Program-made: the position numbers and the translations under genes
Notes under the pieces: generated by a model
Databases searched by the model: none
The model's input: only the letters and a program-made list of their open reading frames with translations
What the model was told of the DNA's origin: nothing
NCBI RefSeq assembly: GCF_051020955.1
Contig: NC_135019.1
Coordinates: 11,367,501 to 11,431,500 of the forward strand
Direction of reading: 5' to 3'
Source: Megalopta genalis
Taxonomy: Eukaryota; Arthropoda; Insecta; Hymenoptera; Halictidae
Length of the DNA stretch: 64,000 nt
Shown: one piece after another, positions 11,725-22,753 of the stretch
Layout of the letters: every line of letters starts with the position of its first letter
How positions within the stretch are numbered: the first letter of the stretch is position 1

Positions 11725-12089
11725 CAGGGTGTCCCAAAAATATTTCGCAATCCGGAAATGGGGAATTCCTAGGGTGATTTGAAGTAACTGTTTCCTTAGC
11801 GAAAATGCAACCCGCGGCTTTGTTTCCGAGTTATTAAAGAAAAACGGTGACCAATGAGAGACGCGATCAGTCGGCGTGAGACGGCCGATCCAATGAGCGG
11901 AACTGGGCTTCGTGCGCTCGTTGGCTGGGCAGCCTCGCGCCAGCTCGTCTCGCCTCTGATTGGACACCGTTTTTCGTTAATAACTCCGAAACAAAGCCGC
12001 GGATCGAATTTTCGCTAAGGAAAAAGTTGCTTCAAATGTCCTGAGGAACCTCCCATTTCCGGATTGCGAGACATTTTTGGAACACCCTG
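11725..12089. mobile_element. MITE-B copy
   Basis: Begins CAGGGTGTCCCAAAAATATT and ends GGAACACCCTG with TA flanks. The arms contain TTCGCAATCCGGAAATGG and its complement. The core is GC-rich (GACGGCCGATCCAATGAGCG). 365 bp, non-coding. Confidence 0.8.
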
Positions 12090-12651
12090 TATATTCGTAT
12101 ACCTAGATACTGAATATGTACCACTGTCGTGCAAAAAATAGTAAATCATTGCTATTGTAGTTAACTTATTGCATCAAACTATACACAGAAATTAATTCTT
12201 TGTTAACATTATATTTTAATAATGTTTGAGTAGTGTATTTTGGTAATTTTTTTACTTTAAAACTGCAAAACATTTCTCGTAAAACCATTCTACTGTATCC
12301 ATAAATTTTTGGATAGAGCAAAAAGCGAAATAGAGCCTGTTATGAAAGAATGCGTACACAATAGAGAACAAATTCCAAGGAAAAACCCGGAAATGTCGGG
12401 ATGCTGTGAATTTCCCTGTGCTAGTCCTACACGCCTATGTAAATCGATGTTAAGGGTCGACGGAGTCGGTCAAGCGTGTGATGCGGCACGCGACGCGAAT
12501 TCCCGGAAGACAACACCGAATGATTTGTTTGGGTGTGAGTCAGGTAAGAAAAACCGCGGAGCTACAAGGTACGTGGTAGGTATTAGGTACGTGACCGTCG
12601 AATCGTGGCATGCGGTTTTCGAATTGCCTCCGAATCGTGGCAAAAAATTAG

Positions 12652-13187
12652 AAACGGTTATTGTACGTCCAGATTCGAGAAGTATAAAAATACGGCTTAT
12701 TTTCGTGATACGTGAGTTTGATATAATAATTGCAATAATATGTAATTGCAATATACATATAGTTGTAATATCCAGTAAATTCTCCCTAAAAGGCTCAGGG
12801 CTCGGAATTGAAAGCGATACAGTAATGTCTCTCTTTAATTGACGCTCAGATTGTCCACAAAAATAGACAATTTTGGAAGAGGAGATACGATTGTTCGAGC
12901 CTTGTTTCTCGTTTTTTATGGTTATCGATTGTCAACAATCATAAAAACGAGCTGCATGGCTCGAATAATCGTATCTCCTCTTCCCAAATTGTCCACTTTT
13001 GTGCACAATTTCGGTGTCAATTAGGGAGACACTACTGTACCGCTTTCAATTCCGAGCCCTGAGCCTTTCAGGGAGAATTTACTGTATATTGTAACTATAT
13101 GTATATTGCAATTATTATATCAAACTCACGTATCACGAAAATAAGCCGTATTTTTATACTTCTCGAATCTGGACGTACAATAACCGA
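12652..13187. mobile_element. Three-layer nested palindrome around a MITE-A
   Basis: The innermost layer is MITE-A 12820-13037. The next layer runs from CAGTAAATTCTCCCTAAAAG (about 12773) to AGGGAGAATTTACTG (about 13084), with inverted sequence GCTCAGGGCTCGGAATTG between the two. The outermost arms (about 12652-12771 and 13085-13187) are inverted copies carrying GAAGTATAAAAATACGGC. This looks like one palindromic element inserted into the middle of another, followed or preceded by inverted duplication of the flanks. Confidence 0.7.
12820..13037. mobile_element. MITE-A copy inside the nested palindrome
   Basis: Starts CAGTAATGTCTCTCTTTAAT and ends GGGAGACACTACTG with TA flanks. The two arms carry GAGGAGATACGATTGTTCGA and the complementary TCGAATAATCGTATCTCC. 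Confidence 0.85.
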
Positions 13188-13959
13188 TTTAAAACGAACA
13201 TTAACGGAATTAACTGTTCGAAAGTTCCAATCTACGTTTCGAGTGAGCTCTTCGTTCGCAACTGAAACGTTATAGAACGTTCTCTTCACACGTCCAGAAA
13301 AGTAGTGATTTGAAAGGTATCGGCAAAGTTGCTCGACACTGTCAAAAGAAAGCTTTCCCATCGCGTTCGAAGTACGTTTCAGTGCCGTTCGATCGAGGAG
13401 GTCTGCGACCGAGCTCCGCCGAGTAATTACAGCCGGTAATCGTTCGATTATCGAGAAACCCTTATCGGAGCGGAGGCGCGAAAGACACGGGGGCTGGAAT
13501 TAAGTCGTCCAAAGTCCGTCGAACGAAGTCACCCCGGAACAGCGCGAGCTAATCGAATGAATCCCTGAAAAAAGAACGGCGTTCTCCGAAGAAACGGGAG
13601 GAACGGAGACGGGCCACCCACGCAATCTAGACGCATTGAAACGTTTTTCTTGAAAACCGACGACTCCCGTCGACCCACCGAGCACAGCTGACTGCTAAAC
13701 GACGGATTCTGTGGACGGAGGGGCGATTTCTCTGGCTCGCCGAGCTACGCCCGCTTAATCAACCGCTCATTTCGAAATGCGAAACATTTACTTTTCCGCA
13801 GTTGGCGCGGACCGCCGCACAGTGGAACGAAACACCTGTTTTCTTGGGCATCGTCATCGGCCAATTGTCGAAATATTGTGCTGTAGCTTCATTGAATTTT
13901 TAATTGGCGATCGTAGCCTTTGGAAATACAAAAAAGTGGAAGAAGGAAGCTGAGTTAAA

Positions 13960-14435
13960 ACATAGAAAAATTAACTGCTAATAGTTGCGACTAATAAAAT
14001 AAATCTAATATACTGTATACATATATACAGGGTGTCCCAAAAATGTCTCGCAATCTGAAAGTGGCGGGTTCCTCGGGTCATTTGAAGCCACTTTTTCCTT
14101 TACAAAAATTTTCTGCGAGGCACCGTTAACGAGTTATTAATGAAAAACAGTGACCAATGAGAGGCGAGATCAGCTGCCGCGAGCCGGCCGAGCCAATGGG
14201 CCGCCTCGCGTCAGCCGTACACGATTCTTATTGGTCACTGTTTTTCGTTAATAACTCGTTAACGGTGACCCGGAGAAAATTTTTGTAAAGGAAGAAGTTG
14301 CTTCAAATGATCCAAGGAACCCGCCATTTCCAGATTACGAGACATTTTTGGGACATCCTGTATATTATGCACATATATTAGATTTATTTTATCAATCGCA
14401 GCTATTAGCAGCTAATTTTTCTACTTCCTGAAACC
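13960..14435. mobile_element. MITE-B copy (14028-14360) with inverted flanks
   Basis: The MITE-B proper begins CAGGGTGTCCCAAAAATGTC at 14028 and ends GGACATCCTG at 14360, with TA on both sides. The palindrome continues outside for about 70 bp: 13966-14027 and 14361-14430 share TAAAATAAATCTAATATA and an inverted GAAAAATTA.CTGCTAATAG stretch. The element therefore lies at the centre of a larger inverted repeat. Confidence 0.75.
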
Positions 14436-14871
14436 TTACCACTAGTGGGGTGGATTTAAGTATTTTAAGGAAAACTTTGAATCATTAGTTGAATGATGAT
14501 AGTATTGAGTGCAATGAAATTTTATTTTACACACTTGTTGAATGATAAGGTTTAAGTTTAAATATTTTCTAGAAAATTATTACTAATAAGGTACTCAATA
14601 ATATGGAAAACATTGAGCACTTATAAACTAATAGGATTTAGGCAATAATTATTCAAAGTGGAGCAACTGGAAGACAAGAAGACCGGAATTTTTGAATTTT
14701 TCAATGCGAATATAAAGTTAATTTCTTTGCGTTTTCTGATGCCACGATCGTTTGTTAAACATTTGATTAAGTTACGGTACAAAATTTCGACAATCAATTT
14801 TGACCGACGATGTCCAGGAAAATAGATGCTTCGTTTCACTGTGCGCCAAGGATTAACTTGCTATGCGGCTG

Positions 14872-15135
14872 CTATCGATGGTCCTGCGAGCTGGTCCTGG
14901 AAGTTGGTCCTGAAAGCTGGTCCTGAAAGCTGGTCCTGAAAGCTGGTTCCGGTTGGGTCAGCGTTTCGTCAATGAAACGGGAAAGATACGCGAACAGAGA
15001 ACGAGGGAAAGAGATGGTCAGAGAGAAGCCGGCGATGGAGTTGTCCTGCTCCACCTTGTCTCCAGCACCCTCGCTGCGCTCTAATTCCATCAGCTGTGCT
15101 TGGTAGACCGACGCTACAGTAAGCAAGCAAACCAT
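14872..15135 (-). CDS. Weak candidate: small secreted-like ORF, 87 aa
   Basis: The frame opens with a short hydrophobic N-terminus (MVCLLTVASVYQAQ) like a signal peptide. A less repetitive segment with FSLTISFPRSLFAYLSRF follows, then a tail made by a 15-16 bp repeat. An acceptor-like TTACTGTAG lies just inside the frame, so the unique part could instead be an exon. I recognise no family. It lies in the Ig gene intron on the same strand. The repeat-built tail and the lack of any homology I can name argue for chance. Confidence 0.15.
   Translation of the reverse strand: MVCLLTVASVYQAQLMELERSEGAGDKVEQDNSIAGFSLTISFPRSLFAYLSRFIDETLTQPEPAFRTSFQDQLSGPTSRTSSQDHR
14886..14946. repeat. Short GCTGGTCCTGAAA minisatellite
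   Basis: About four to five imperfect copies of a 15-16 bp unit (AGCTGGTCCTGAA). They form the C-terminal part of the minus-strand frame at 14872-15135. Confidence 0.75.
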
Positions 15136-15603
15136 GCAAGATACAGTAGTGTCCGCTTAGTGCTCGCGTTTCTTGCACAGTTAGTGGTCAGGCGTTATCC
15201 CCACCACGGCTTTACGACTTCCCTGGCACTCAGTGACTCTCATTTGCCAACCTGGCGAGATTCGAGAGGTCTCGGATGCTGGATTTTCATGCGAACTGCT
15301 TTTCGCGACGCGAGCATTTACGACATCTTGAACCAGCCGCGGATTCAGACTTCTCTATGCTATTTTATAAAAATGAAATTGATCGTTAATCTTCGCTGAA
15401 CTTAGCAGCATATTCGTACACGTTCTTTTGGAGATATGAAAAATTCGTACTGTGTATTTACTCTGTTAACAATGTTAGGTCTTTTAGAATGTTTTTTAAA
15501 TAAAAATTGATGAGAGACAGTCTTATACACTGTAGATCACGCTGTTTTCCTTTCGCGTATTTTGCTAAATGAAATCACTGCATCAATGACACCCATAAGT
15601 TCC

Positions 15604-16892
15604 ATGACGTCCCATAAGTTCTTTCCGCGTCGCGCTATGAATGACTCTAACTGGCTCTGTTTATATAAACACGCAGACTTATCTCTTGGCTATTTAGGGT
15701 ACCGGTTTCAGTCGTCCCATAGTTCTTTTAGATTATGTTTCGTTGGCGACAAAGTTCCTTATCCAATATTTTCTGCGCCGTTCAATATGGATAGCCAAAA
15801 GAAGCATTTGCGGCAGGTTATGCTTCATGGCTTTAAAAAAAAAGTGATAGGGCAAAGGACACTGCAAACGAGATTTGTACCGTTTACGGTGATGATTCTA
15901 CGACTATTAGGACAGTCCGCAATTGGTTTCAGAGATTTAGAGCTGGCAATTATGATTTGCAAGATGAAGACTGCAGCGGCTGCCCAACAACAACGAATAC
16001 AGACTTCGTCAAAGATATGCTCACTGAAAATTCGCGATATAGTGTGTGCGAGATAGCGGATGCCACTAACATGCCCAGGTCAACGGTACATAAGCATTTA
16101 ATCGAGATGAGATGTGTGAATCGATTCGAAGTTCCACACCGACAATAGGTGTTGACACCAGCCTTATGAACCACGTCTCTACGTGCGATTTGCTACTCCA
16201 ACGACATGGAAGAAATACTTTCCTAAAGAGGCTTGTCACTAGAGACGAGACTTGGATTTTATACCAAAATGTGCCTCGAAAACGAACTTGGTTAAAAGGA
16301 AATAGTCCCTCAATTGTTACGAAGCCAGGGCTTCATCCGAAGAAAGTTCTTTCGTGCATTTGGTGGGACTGGAAAGGTGTAGTCTACTAGGAGCTCCTTC
16401 CTCAAGGTGAAACGATCGATTCAGCTAAATATTGTAATCAACTCGATGAATTGAAAGCCGCCATAGCAGAAAAACGGCCAGAATTGGCGAACCGATGCGG
16501 CGTCGTTTTTCATCGCGACAACGCAAAACCGCATGTTGCGTTGGTCGTAAGACAAAAATTATCGCAGTTTAATTGGGACGTTATACTTCATCCTCCGTAC
16601 TCCCCAGACATTGCTCCATTCGATAATTACTTGTTCTTCTCGTGAAAAAATTCTCTCCGTGAAAAATGGTTTAAAAATTCGTAAGCGAAATAAAAACACG
16701 CTCTGATCAATATTTTGCAAATAAGCCTCGACAATCTTGGAAAGACGGCATAACGAGGCTTCCTAAAAGATGGAAGAAGGTAATAGAGCATAACAGTTCA
16801 TATGCAGTATAACTCAATAAATCAAGCTTACACAACAAATATCGTATAATCATTTCGCATCAGAAAAAAGGAAAGAACTTATGGGACACCCT
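15604..16892 (+). mobile_element. Inactive mariner transposon
   Basis: The right end, reversed, reads AGGGTGTCCCATAAGTTCTT and the left end CGTCCCATAAGTTCTTTCCG, so the inverted ends match for about 20 bases. An extra terminal scrap, CACCCATAAGTTCC, lies just upstream at 15592. Total length of about 1.29 kb is normal for mariner. Both ends flank a broken transposase gene on the plus strand. Confidence 0.85.
15787..16645 (+). pseudogene. mariner transposase, frameshifted
   Basis: Starts with MDSQKKHLRQVMLHGFKK, the mariner N-terminal helix. It then shifts frame into a helix-turn-helix segment (DYDLQDEDCSGCP, later NMPRSTVHKHL). The catalytic part continues as LVTRDETWI (first Asp 16244-16246), VVFHRDNAKPH (second Asp 16517-16519) and PPYSPDIAPFDNY (third Asp 16622-16624). 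The second and third Asp are separated by 34 residues, the DD34D signature of mariner. There are several frameshifts and an in-frame stop after WKGVVY, and the C-terminus ends early at LFFS. It cannot make active enzyme. Confidence 0.9.
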
Positions 16893-17079
16893 AATATAAT
16901 ATATTATAACTCGATTATCCTGTGATTTTAAGGCTACCAGCAACCAGAGTCAAGAGTCATATGCAGATATAAAATAAGATACAAAACAGAAGTTCCATGT
17001 TCGGCACTTAACACTAAACCTATCACAATCGGTCTCTCATTTTTTATTTTCACGATTTTGAAATTATGACGGCTCTATC

Positions 17080-17238
17080 TTAACACACTGCGGACGTATC
17101 AAGGAGATTCTCGCGTTCTCTGTTCTACAGCATGCGGCTAAGAATCTTCATTGTTGTCATTTCGAGCGGAGCGGTGTGAAACGTAGACCGGCAACTGGGC
17201 AAAGTTAGCAATAAAACTACTGGTCCGCAATGTGTTAA
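17080..17238. mobile_element. Small TTAA MITE (GCGGAC ends)
   Basis: Left end TTAACACACTGCGGAC, right end GTCCGCAATGTGTTAA. 159 bp. A relative lies at 22596-22753, and 45170-45354 has similar but distinct ends (TTAACACATTG). Non-coding. Confidence 0.65.
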
Positions 17239-17570
17239 GAAACGATGGTAACAAGAACGTCGAAATGTCTAAGTAAATTCGGTCGTGTCATTCTTCTAAA
17301 GCAACGCGTTAATCGCTCTTAGAGATCGGTAGATTTAGTGTCAAATTGGCTTTTGTAAACCGGTTTCTTTCGGTAGACGAAGGAGCGTTTCAGAGAGCGG
17401 CATAGTTCGACCACGAAATCGGCAGCGTGGAGCGGCGAAGATGGTATCGATCGTCGCAGCCCGAATTTCTCAGGGTGGGCCCAAAGGGGGAGGAGAAAAA
17501 GGTCGCTACGAGAGGGGTCGCCGGCGAAACGGTTAAGTAGTACGGAACCAACGGTGCAGCGATTACGAAC

Positions 17571-17706
17571 CATTTAATTAGAGGCGAAGGATTCCCATAC
17601 CGCGCGCTGCAAGTGAGCGTAGCGATCTCACCTGCTCGAGCTGTCACGTTGTTGCCGGGCAGAATGAGACGTTCCGCGTACTCTATCTGCGGTCGCTGTG
17701 GGCTGA
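17571..17706 (-). CDS. IgSF receptor exon: start of Ig domain 2
   Basis: 136 nt exon. The acceptor is TTCTCGTTGCAG (17718-17707). The first two bases complete Val with the G of the previous exon, 44 full codons follow, and the exon ends AAATG|GTTCGT in phase 2. It encodes the linker SPQRPQIEYAERL, an NVT glycosylation sequon, strand B as GEIATLTCSARYGNPSPL, and LIKW just before the junction. The YGNPSP phrase and split at the C-strand Trp fit the second domain of nephrin/Kirre-type proteins. A second AG four bases downstream would put the linker out of frame, so this acceptor is preferred. Confidence 0.87.
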
Positions 17707-17857
17707 CTGCAACGAGAAAATTAGCGCCGGTTAATTTCGCCGATTCGCCCGTTCAATTTTTCATCCGGCGCGACGCGTTTCGAACAGCGCGTGCTCGCCT
17801 GAACGAAACTCGACGTTCGAACCGTGAAAAATGTGCTCGATGATACGAGTGGCTTAA

Positions 17858-18083
17858 TACGAGCCGTTTATTTTGAAAGTGGCATAAGTCGATATATTTA
17901 AGGGTTTGCGTTTTGACACGTTTAAAAACATGGATGCTAACTTTCGAGAAGATTTACTTGTATTCGTTATCTCAGGATACTGATATTTTTCTCGGTATAA
18001 ATAATTTCGAATAAACATTAAAAAATCACCACTTTTCATCACGGTAAAGTGACTTATGCCACTTTCAAAATAAACGGCTCATA
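17858..18083. mobile_element. Palindromic MITE, GAGCCGTTTATTTT ends
   Basis: Left arm GAGCCGTTTATTTTGAAAGT followed by GGCATAAGTC, and the exact reverse complement near the right end. About 225 bp, non-coding, only copy seen here. Confidence 0.7.
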
Positions 18084-18224
18084 TCGTAGTCACATTTTCG
18101 AACATTTCCACTTATGTCCTAAAATGTAATCTGCGCATCGTTGTTCTAATTCGATACCGAGACATTTTTAAAAATTCGTGATTTAGAGATATTCTTCTCT
18201 CTCTCTATTTCATACTAAATAGTA

Positions 18225-18439
18225 CAGTAATGTCTCCCTAACTGACGCTCAGATTGTGCACGAAAATGGGCAATTTGGGAAGAGGAGATATGATTATTCG
18301 AGCCTTGCGGCCCGGTTTTGTAATTACCGATTGTCAACAACTATAAAAACGATCCGCAAGGCTCGAACAATCGTATCTCCTCTTCCTAAATTGTACGTTT
18401 TTCTGCAGAATCTGAGCGTCAATTAGGGAGAATTTACTG
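18225..18439. mobile_element. MITE-A copy
   Basis: Starts CAGTAATGTCTCCCTAACTG and ends GGGAGAATTTACTG, mixing the two terminal variants seen in the family, with TA flanks. 215 bp palindrome. Confidence 0.85.
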
Positions 18440-20246
18440 TATCATCCGAAATATTATTATTATTGTATTAAGCGCAATAGTTGGTTGCCATTCATAGTTA
18501 CCAAATTATTATAGGGAAAATAAAACTTTGAATGCCTTTTTTCTTTAAACCTCATTATTTAGACATATCTCAGTGTTGAATTGAAGCAACGGCATGTCAA
18601 AGTGTTCAAGCGACAAACGAAATAAATAATACAATTGCGTTAATTTAACTTGACTCAAAATTATCGAAGCAATAAATTCGTTCGTTAGACAATAACACTT
18701 TTTGTTTCTTACAACGAGAAAAATGTGACCGAAAATATCTGGATACTTTCGATTTGCCGTTAAAAAATTGTTGGAGTTTCTACTTTCTCGAGGAACGAAA
18801 ATAAATCGTGTTAACACGAGGGCTGGACCAGCGATGGAAAATTAATAGCAGCAAAGAATTCAGTGTATATTTTTTCCTTTTTTTTTCGAGAATATAGATA
18901 GGGCACGTGAAATTGGCGCAGAACTTTCCGGTGTCAAGAGCTACGCCGATTTTCAAACCTCGACATTGTAAATCGAGCGTCGAAAAACGAGAACAGCGTG
19001 CGCGACGATAATCGAAAGAGGTTAAAAAAAAAACAGTTGCCGGACAGTGTGACGCGGCCGAGTTCGGACGCAGAAGAATAAAAGTGAATGGTTTTATCGA
19101 TAAACGAGCAACTTTATCGGCGCCCGCGCAACAGATTTTCAGCCGGCAAAAAGTTGTTGTGGAGAATAATGTTGTTTTCGATATTGCGCCCGATTTTTCG
19201 CCGATTCCCGTTGTTTCGCCGTTTTACACCGATCCGCGGTGTGTGTGTATGTGTGTGCGCGCACGCCATTGTTCAGATATATCTGATCGGTAATTTAATG
19301 AACTTGGATTTTCCAGCGAAGAATAAAATGCGAATGTTTCGGCCGTGATGCATTCGAAGTCGACCATAGCGGTGATTATACGATAATTACTTTCGTTTCC
19401 ATTTTCGCGGCGGATTTAGAGCCCAGATATTTTTGAACGACAGCGTATGCGCCGCCCCGTGGATTGGTTGGTTTGGTGAAGCATTAATCTCGGCACAATG
19501 GGGAATAACACGCGATGGAATGCAACGAGCTCGGCTCTCGCGATTGCCGCAATTTTTTCCTCGCTAACGCTACCCGAATATCCGACACGATCAAAATTGA
19601 AAACCCGGGAATTTTTACAAGCTGCGCGTTTCGTACTGCAGTACGTTTTCGACGACTCTAGTAGCGGTGCCCGGGTCCGTTCGGATCCTCATCTGTATTT
19701 CGTTCTCTATTTTCAACAATACAACGGCACAGTTTTTATTTGAAGCACAATAAATTCGTGGCAAAAAATCACTCGGTCAACTTTCGAGAGGTCGTTGTAA
19801 AGGGAAAACCGCCCTCTATAAGATCGCTTTGACGCGATGCTAAAAAAAATTGTTTACACTCCACACAATCGTTCCCGTGTTCTCTATTGTTTTTTTTTCT
19901 TTTTTTAGCAAAATCGACGACACGGTTTCCGTTCGAAATACAATAAAACCATACAAAGAAAATCGCAGATCAACTTTCGGAAAGTGATTTTGAAGGGGAA
20001 TGTTTCCTCTGTTGCATCGCGTTCGAGCAATTGCGAGAATTTTCAACTTTTTACTCTGTTTCGCAGCGATAAGATAAGACCTTGGAGAAAACGAGTTCAG
20101 CGACGTGAAAGCAGAGAGTTCGCGCTTTAAAACGAGCTAAGATAGATTATCGTGCGATCTTTTTCCACGAAGTTAGAGCGGTACAAAGATCGCCGCTTTC
20201 CGGCATAATTGGATGAATTAGAAGGAACGATGAAATCGAATCTTAC

Positions 20247-20430
20247 CTCTGACGACCAGCCTCGCAGGCTTCGATGCCAACGCGTCCTGCGTGGTGAAAT
20301 CGCTGGCAGTGACCTGGCACTGCCATAATCCGTCGTCGAAATCCAGGGACGCGGATCGCACCCACAACGAGCAGTCGCCGATGTCCGGCGAGCCGACCCA
20401 CTCGTACTTATTCAAATGCATGCCGATCGG
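20247..20430 (-). CDS. IgSF receptor exon: second half of V-set Ig domain 1
   Basis: 184 nt exon. Acceptor GAACTGTTTCAG (20442-20431), 61 codons plus one base, donor AGAG|GTAAGA. It encodes PIGMHLNKYEWVG, strand E as GDCSLWVRSA, then LDFDDGLWQCQV, the classic D-x-G-x-x-x-C strand-F signature, and ends with strand G as KPARLVVR. The Cys of WQCQV pairs with the Cys of LICRV in the previous exon. The extra Cys in GDCSLW has a matching extra Cys in GQCIWQ, suggesting a second intradomain disulfide. Codon phase joins perfectly to both neighbours. Confidence 0.92.
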
Positions 20431-21182
20431 CTGAAACAGTTCGGTTGCGGTGATCAGTTCTTGCTGTCCGCGGCGCCGATCAATCGATTAGAACCACCCG
20501 ACAGACCCTTTAACCCAGTTTAAACCCTTCCTCCGGTCCGGCCCAACCCTCGCGCGCCGTCCGCCTAGCGGCTTTTTCATTCATGGTTGCGTCCGACGCG
20601 GCCGAGCTTGCTATCCCTTGCCTCTCTAACCCCTCCCCCCCTCCCAACAATTTGCTCCGCGTCGGTGCTGCTCGTTACACAGTGACACGTTTCTCTGGTG
20701 CTGTTATGGTGTTACAGTGATTACCGGCTACGAGATCGTTTCACCGTAAAAAACACATTCTTTGCTTGCTTTCGGCCCGGCCGAGTTCGCCGGTTTACGA
20801 TACGCTCGGATGGAACACGAATGTTCCCCGGATGGTAAACTCGTTGAACGGTGTTTTTAGCTGGCGTGCAGTTACCATTGGCTTTAAGGTTCTAGAAGTT
20901 AGTGTGCGGTCGTAAGGAACTCTTGTACCCCTTCACGGGCTCCGATAAAGTAGGGATTGAGACGTTTTGAGGGCGAATAGCTGTGTTACTAGTTCATGAA
21001 ACGTGTCTTTTCTTGAGGCAGTCGCATAACTAAATGGTACTTTCAATTGTTACAGGGTTGGCACTGTGGTTAGGCTTCTAAAAGTTAGTGCATTCTTTGC
21101 TCCGATAGAATAGCGATTGTTTACACGCCAATCTGTTTATTGCCTACCACGAGTTATCTCGTGGTAGATCAAAAGAAAAGGA

Positions 21183-21460
21183 TTTATTTATCATTTTTTA
21201 CTTATTATAATTTTTTACTTATTGTTATCTTTTACTCACTATTACTTTTTATTTATTATTATCTTTTACTCATTATTACTTTTTACTTATTATTATTTTT
21301 ACTGGTTATTACTTTTTACTTATTATTATCTTTTACTCATTGTTAACTTTTTACTTATTATTATCTTTTGCTCATTATTACTTTTTACTTATTACTATTG
21401 TTTTTTACTCGTTATTACTTCGTACTTACTATTATCTTTTACTTATCATTATTTATTTAC
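21183..21460. repeat. TTTTACTTATTATTATC tandem repeat
   Basis: About 14 imperfect copies of a 17-20 bp T-rich unit (TTTTTACTTATTATTATC). Overlapping Tyr/Leu/Phe-rich frames are produced by the repeat. Confidence 0.85.
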
Positions 21461-22390
21461 TTGAAAACAAGAAATATTGGCGTCCGGAACAGATTTCTTC
21501 AAAACATAGACCCGGCAGTGAACGTGTTAATTAAAATAATTTTTCAGAATATAATCCAATATTTTTGTTTAAAATTCTTGTGTTCAAAGAAACGGTTCTG
21601 TGAAGTTGGACGAAGCACAGCGATCGAAGAACTTATTAGTAAGCTTTTGCGGCAGCTGAAGCGTTAATGGGACATGGTCAGACGGTGTTCGCAGCGACAG
21701 TCCACTCGTCATAAGGGTGCTGGAAGTTACAGCAAACACTTGTAGTATCTCGATCCACAATAATACAGCGATTGAAGTGTCCCAATCACGAAGACGCGAC
21801 GCAGTACTTAATGGGCTCGCTAAGTACCCATCCCTCCAGAGCCTAGTAGTTCCAAAGACCACTTCGTAGACCATTCTCAACCCTTTGCAACACCATCGCT
21901 GGCGGGCCTCGTCTTTGTAAACCGACTACCCCTATTAGACGCCCAGCCTAACAACCGAATCGCCTCAATAATGCGTTGATAAAAATCAACCCTCGTCTAC
22001 CGGCGCGGATAGTTTTCCTAGCAACTAAACATTGTACCCAACTGTTACGTCAACGTAAACAACGGCAATGTAATTTGATTTCAAACAATTGCAATTGGAT
22101 CGATGTTGATTCAAGGAACTCCTGCAGTTTCACTCTACAGCGAAGACAATACGTTCAAGAAAGACAACCGGAGATACACGATAGAAGATAATTATTACTA
22201 ACAAACGTGCGAGGGATGTTTAGTCGTACACTGGAAGATCAGAGAATAACTGTCTTGATCCTTTGGCTAATAAAGATCTGACGGACTGGTGACAAAAATT
22301 TCGTACACGATCTACTAAATATGAACGTTACTAATTTTTTCTACACTGAAACGAAATACAGGCTGCATTTCGTTTCAGAGCTACGTTTAC

Positions 22391-22472
22391 AAGGCTCGAA
22401 TAATCGCTTCTCCTTTTCCCGAATTGTCCATTTTTGTGCGCAATCTGAGCGTCAGTTAGGGAGACATTACTG
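22391..22472. mobile_element. MITE-A copy, 3' half only
   Basis: Keeps GGCTCGAATAATCGCTTCTC through GTTAGGGAGACATTACTG. The 5' half is absent. Confidence 0.75.
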
Positions 22473-22595
22473 TATTCTGTTATCAAAGTCTAGGAATTAG
22501 AGCAAATGGAAATTGTCTCGTTTGTATCAGCGAAGTTATTAAGCACGCAGACGTGCAAATCCACGCAGCTCTAAATGGAATCCCAGTGCAAGGGG

Positions 22596-22753
22596 TTAAT
22601 ACGCTGCGGACCAGTAGTTTTGTAGCTATCATTATTCAGTGGCCAATTAGGTTGTACATCGCTTCGCTTTAAATGACAACAATGACAATTCTTGGCTGCA
22701 AGCTCTAGAACACAAAACGCGAGAATTTTCACGATCCGTCCGCAATGTGTTAA
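22596..22753. mobile_element. Small TTAA MITE abutting a piggyBac relic
   Basis: Left end TTAATACGCTGCGGACCAG, right end GTCCGCAATGTGTTAA. It is related to 17080-17238 in inverted orientation. Its right TTAA (22750-22753) is also the left TTAA of the next element. Immediately to its left, AGTGCAAGGGGTTAA looks like the terminus of family H. Confidence 0.6.

Larger units (their letters stand above)
8428..17570 (-). other. Intron between Ig domain 2 half-exons (9.1 kb)
   Basis: Spliced from donor AAATG|GTTCGT (17570-17569) to acceptor ...GCGCGCAG (8429-8428). It contains (CT)n at 8655, a foldback at 9265-9923, a pogo-like MITE, MITE-B and MITE-A copies, a large palindrome at 12652-13187, a dead mariner and a TTAA MITE at 17080. 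The blocks 8700-9264, 9924-11125, 13190-13960, 14436-15604 and 16893-17079 show unique sequence. The GC-rich part near 10.1-10.9 kb yields only low-complexity frames. Confidence 0.75.
17707..20246 (-). other. Intron between Ig domains 1 and 2 (2.5 kb)
   Basis: Donor AGAG|GTAAGA (20246-20245), acceptor TTGCAG|TC (17708-17707). It holds a palindromic MITE (17858-18083) and a MITE-A copy (18225-18439). The stretch 18440-20246 is unique; its AT-rich frames show no recognisable domains. Confidence 0.8.

Noticed and set aside
12309..12842. 177-codon plus-strand frame
   Set aside because: Its last third runs into the nested palindrome and MITE-A, where the same sequence gives a frame on the other strand.
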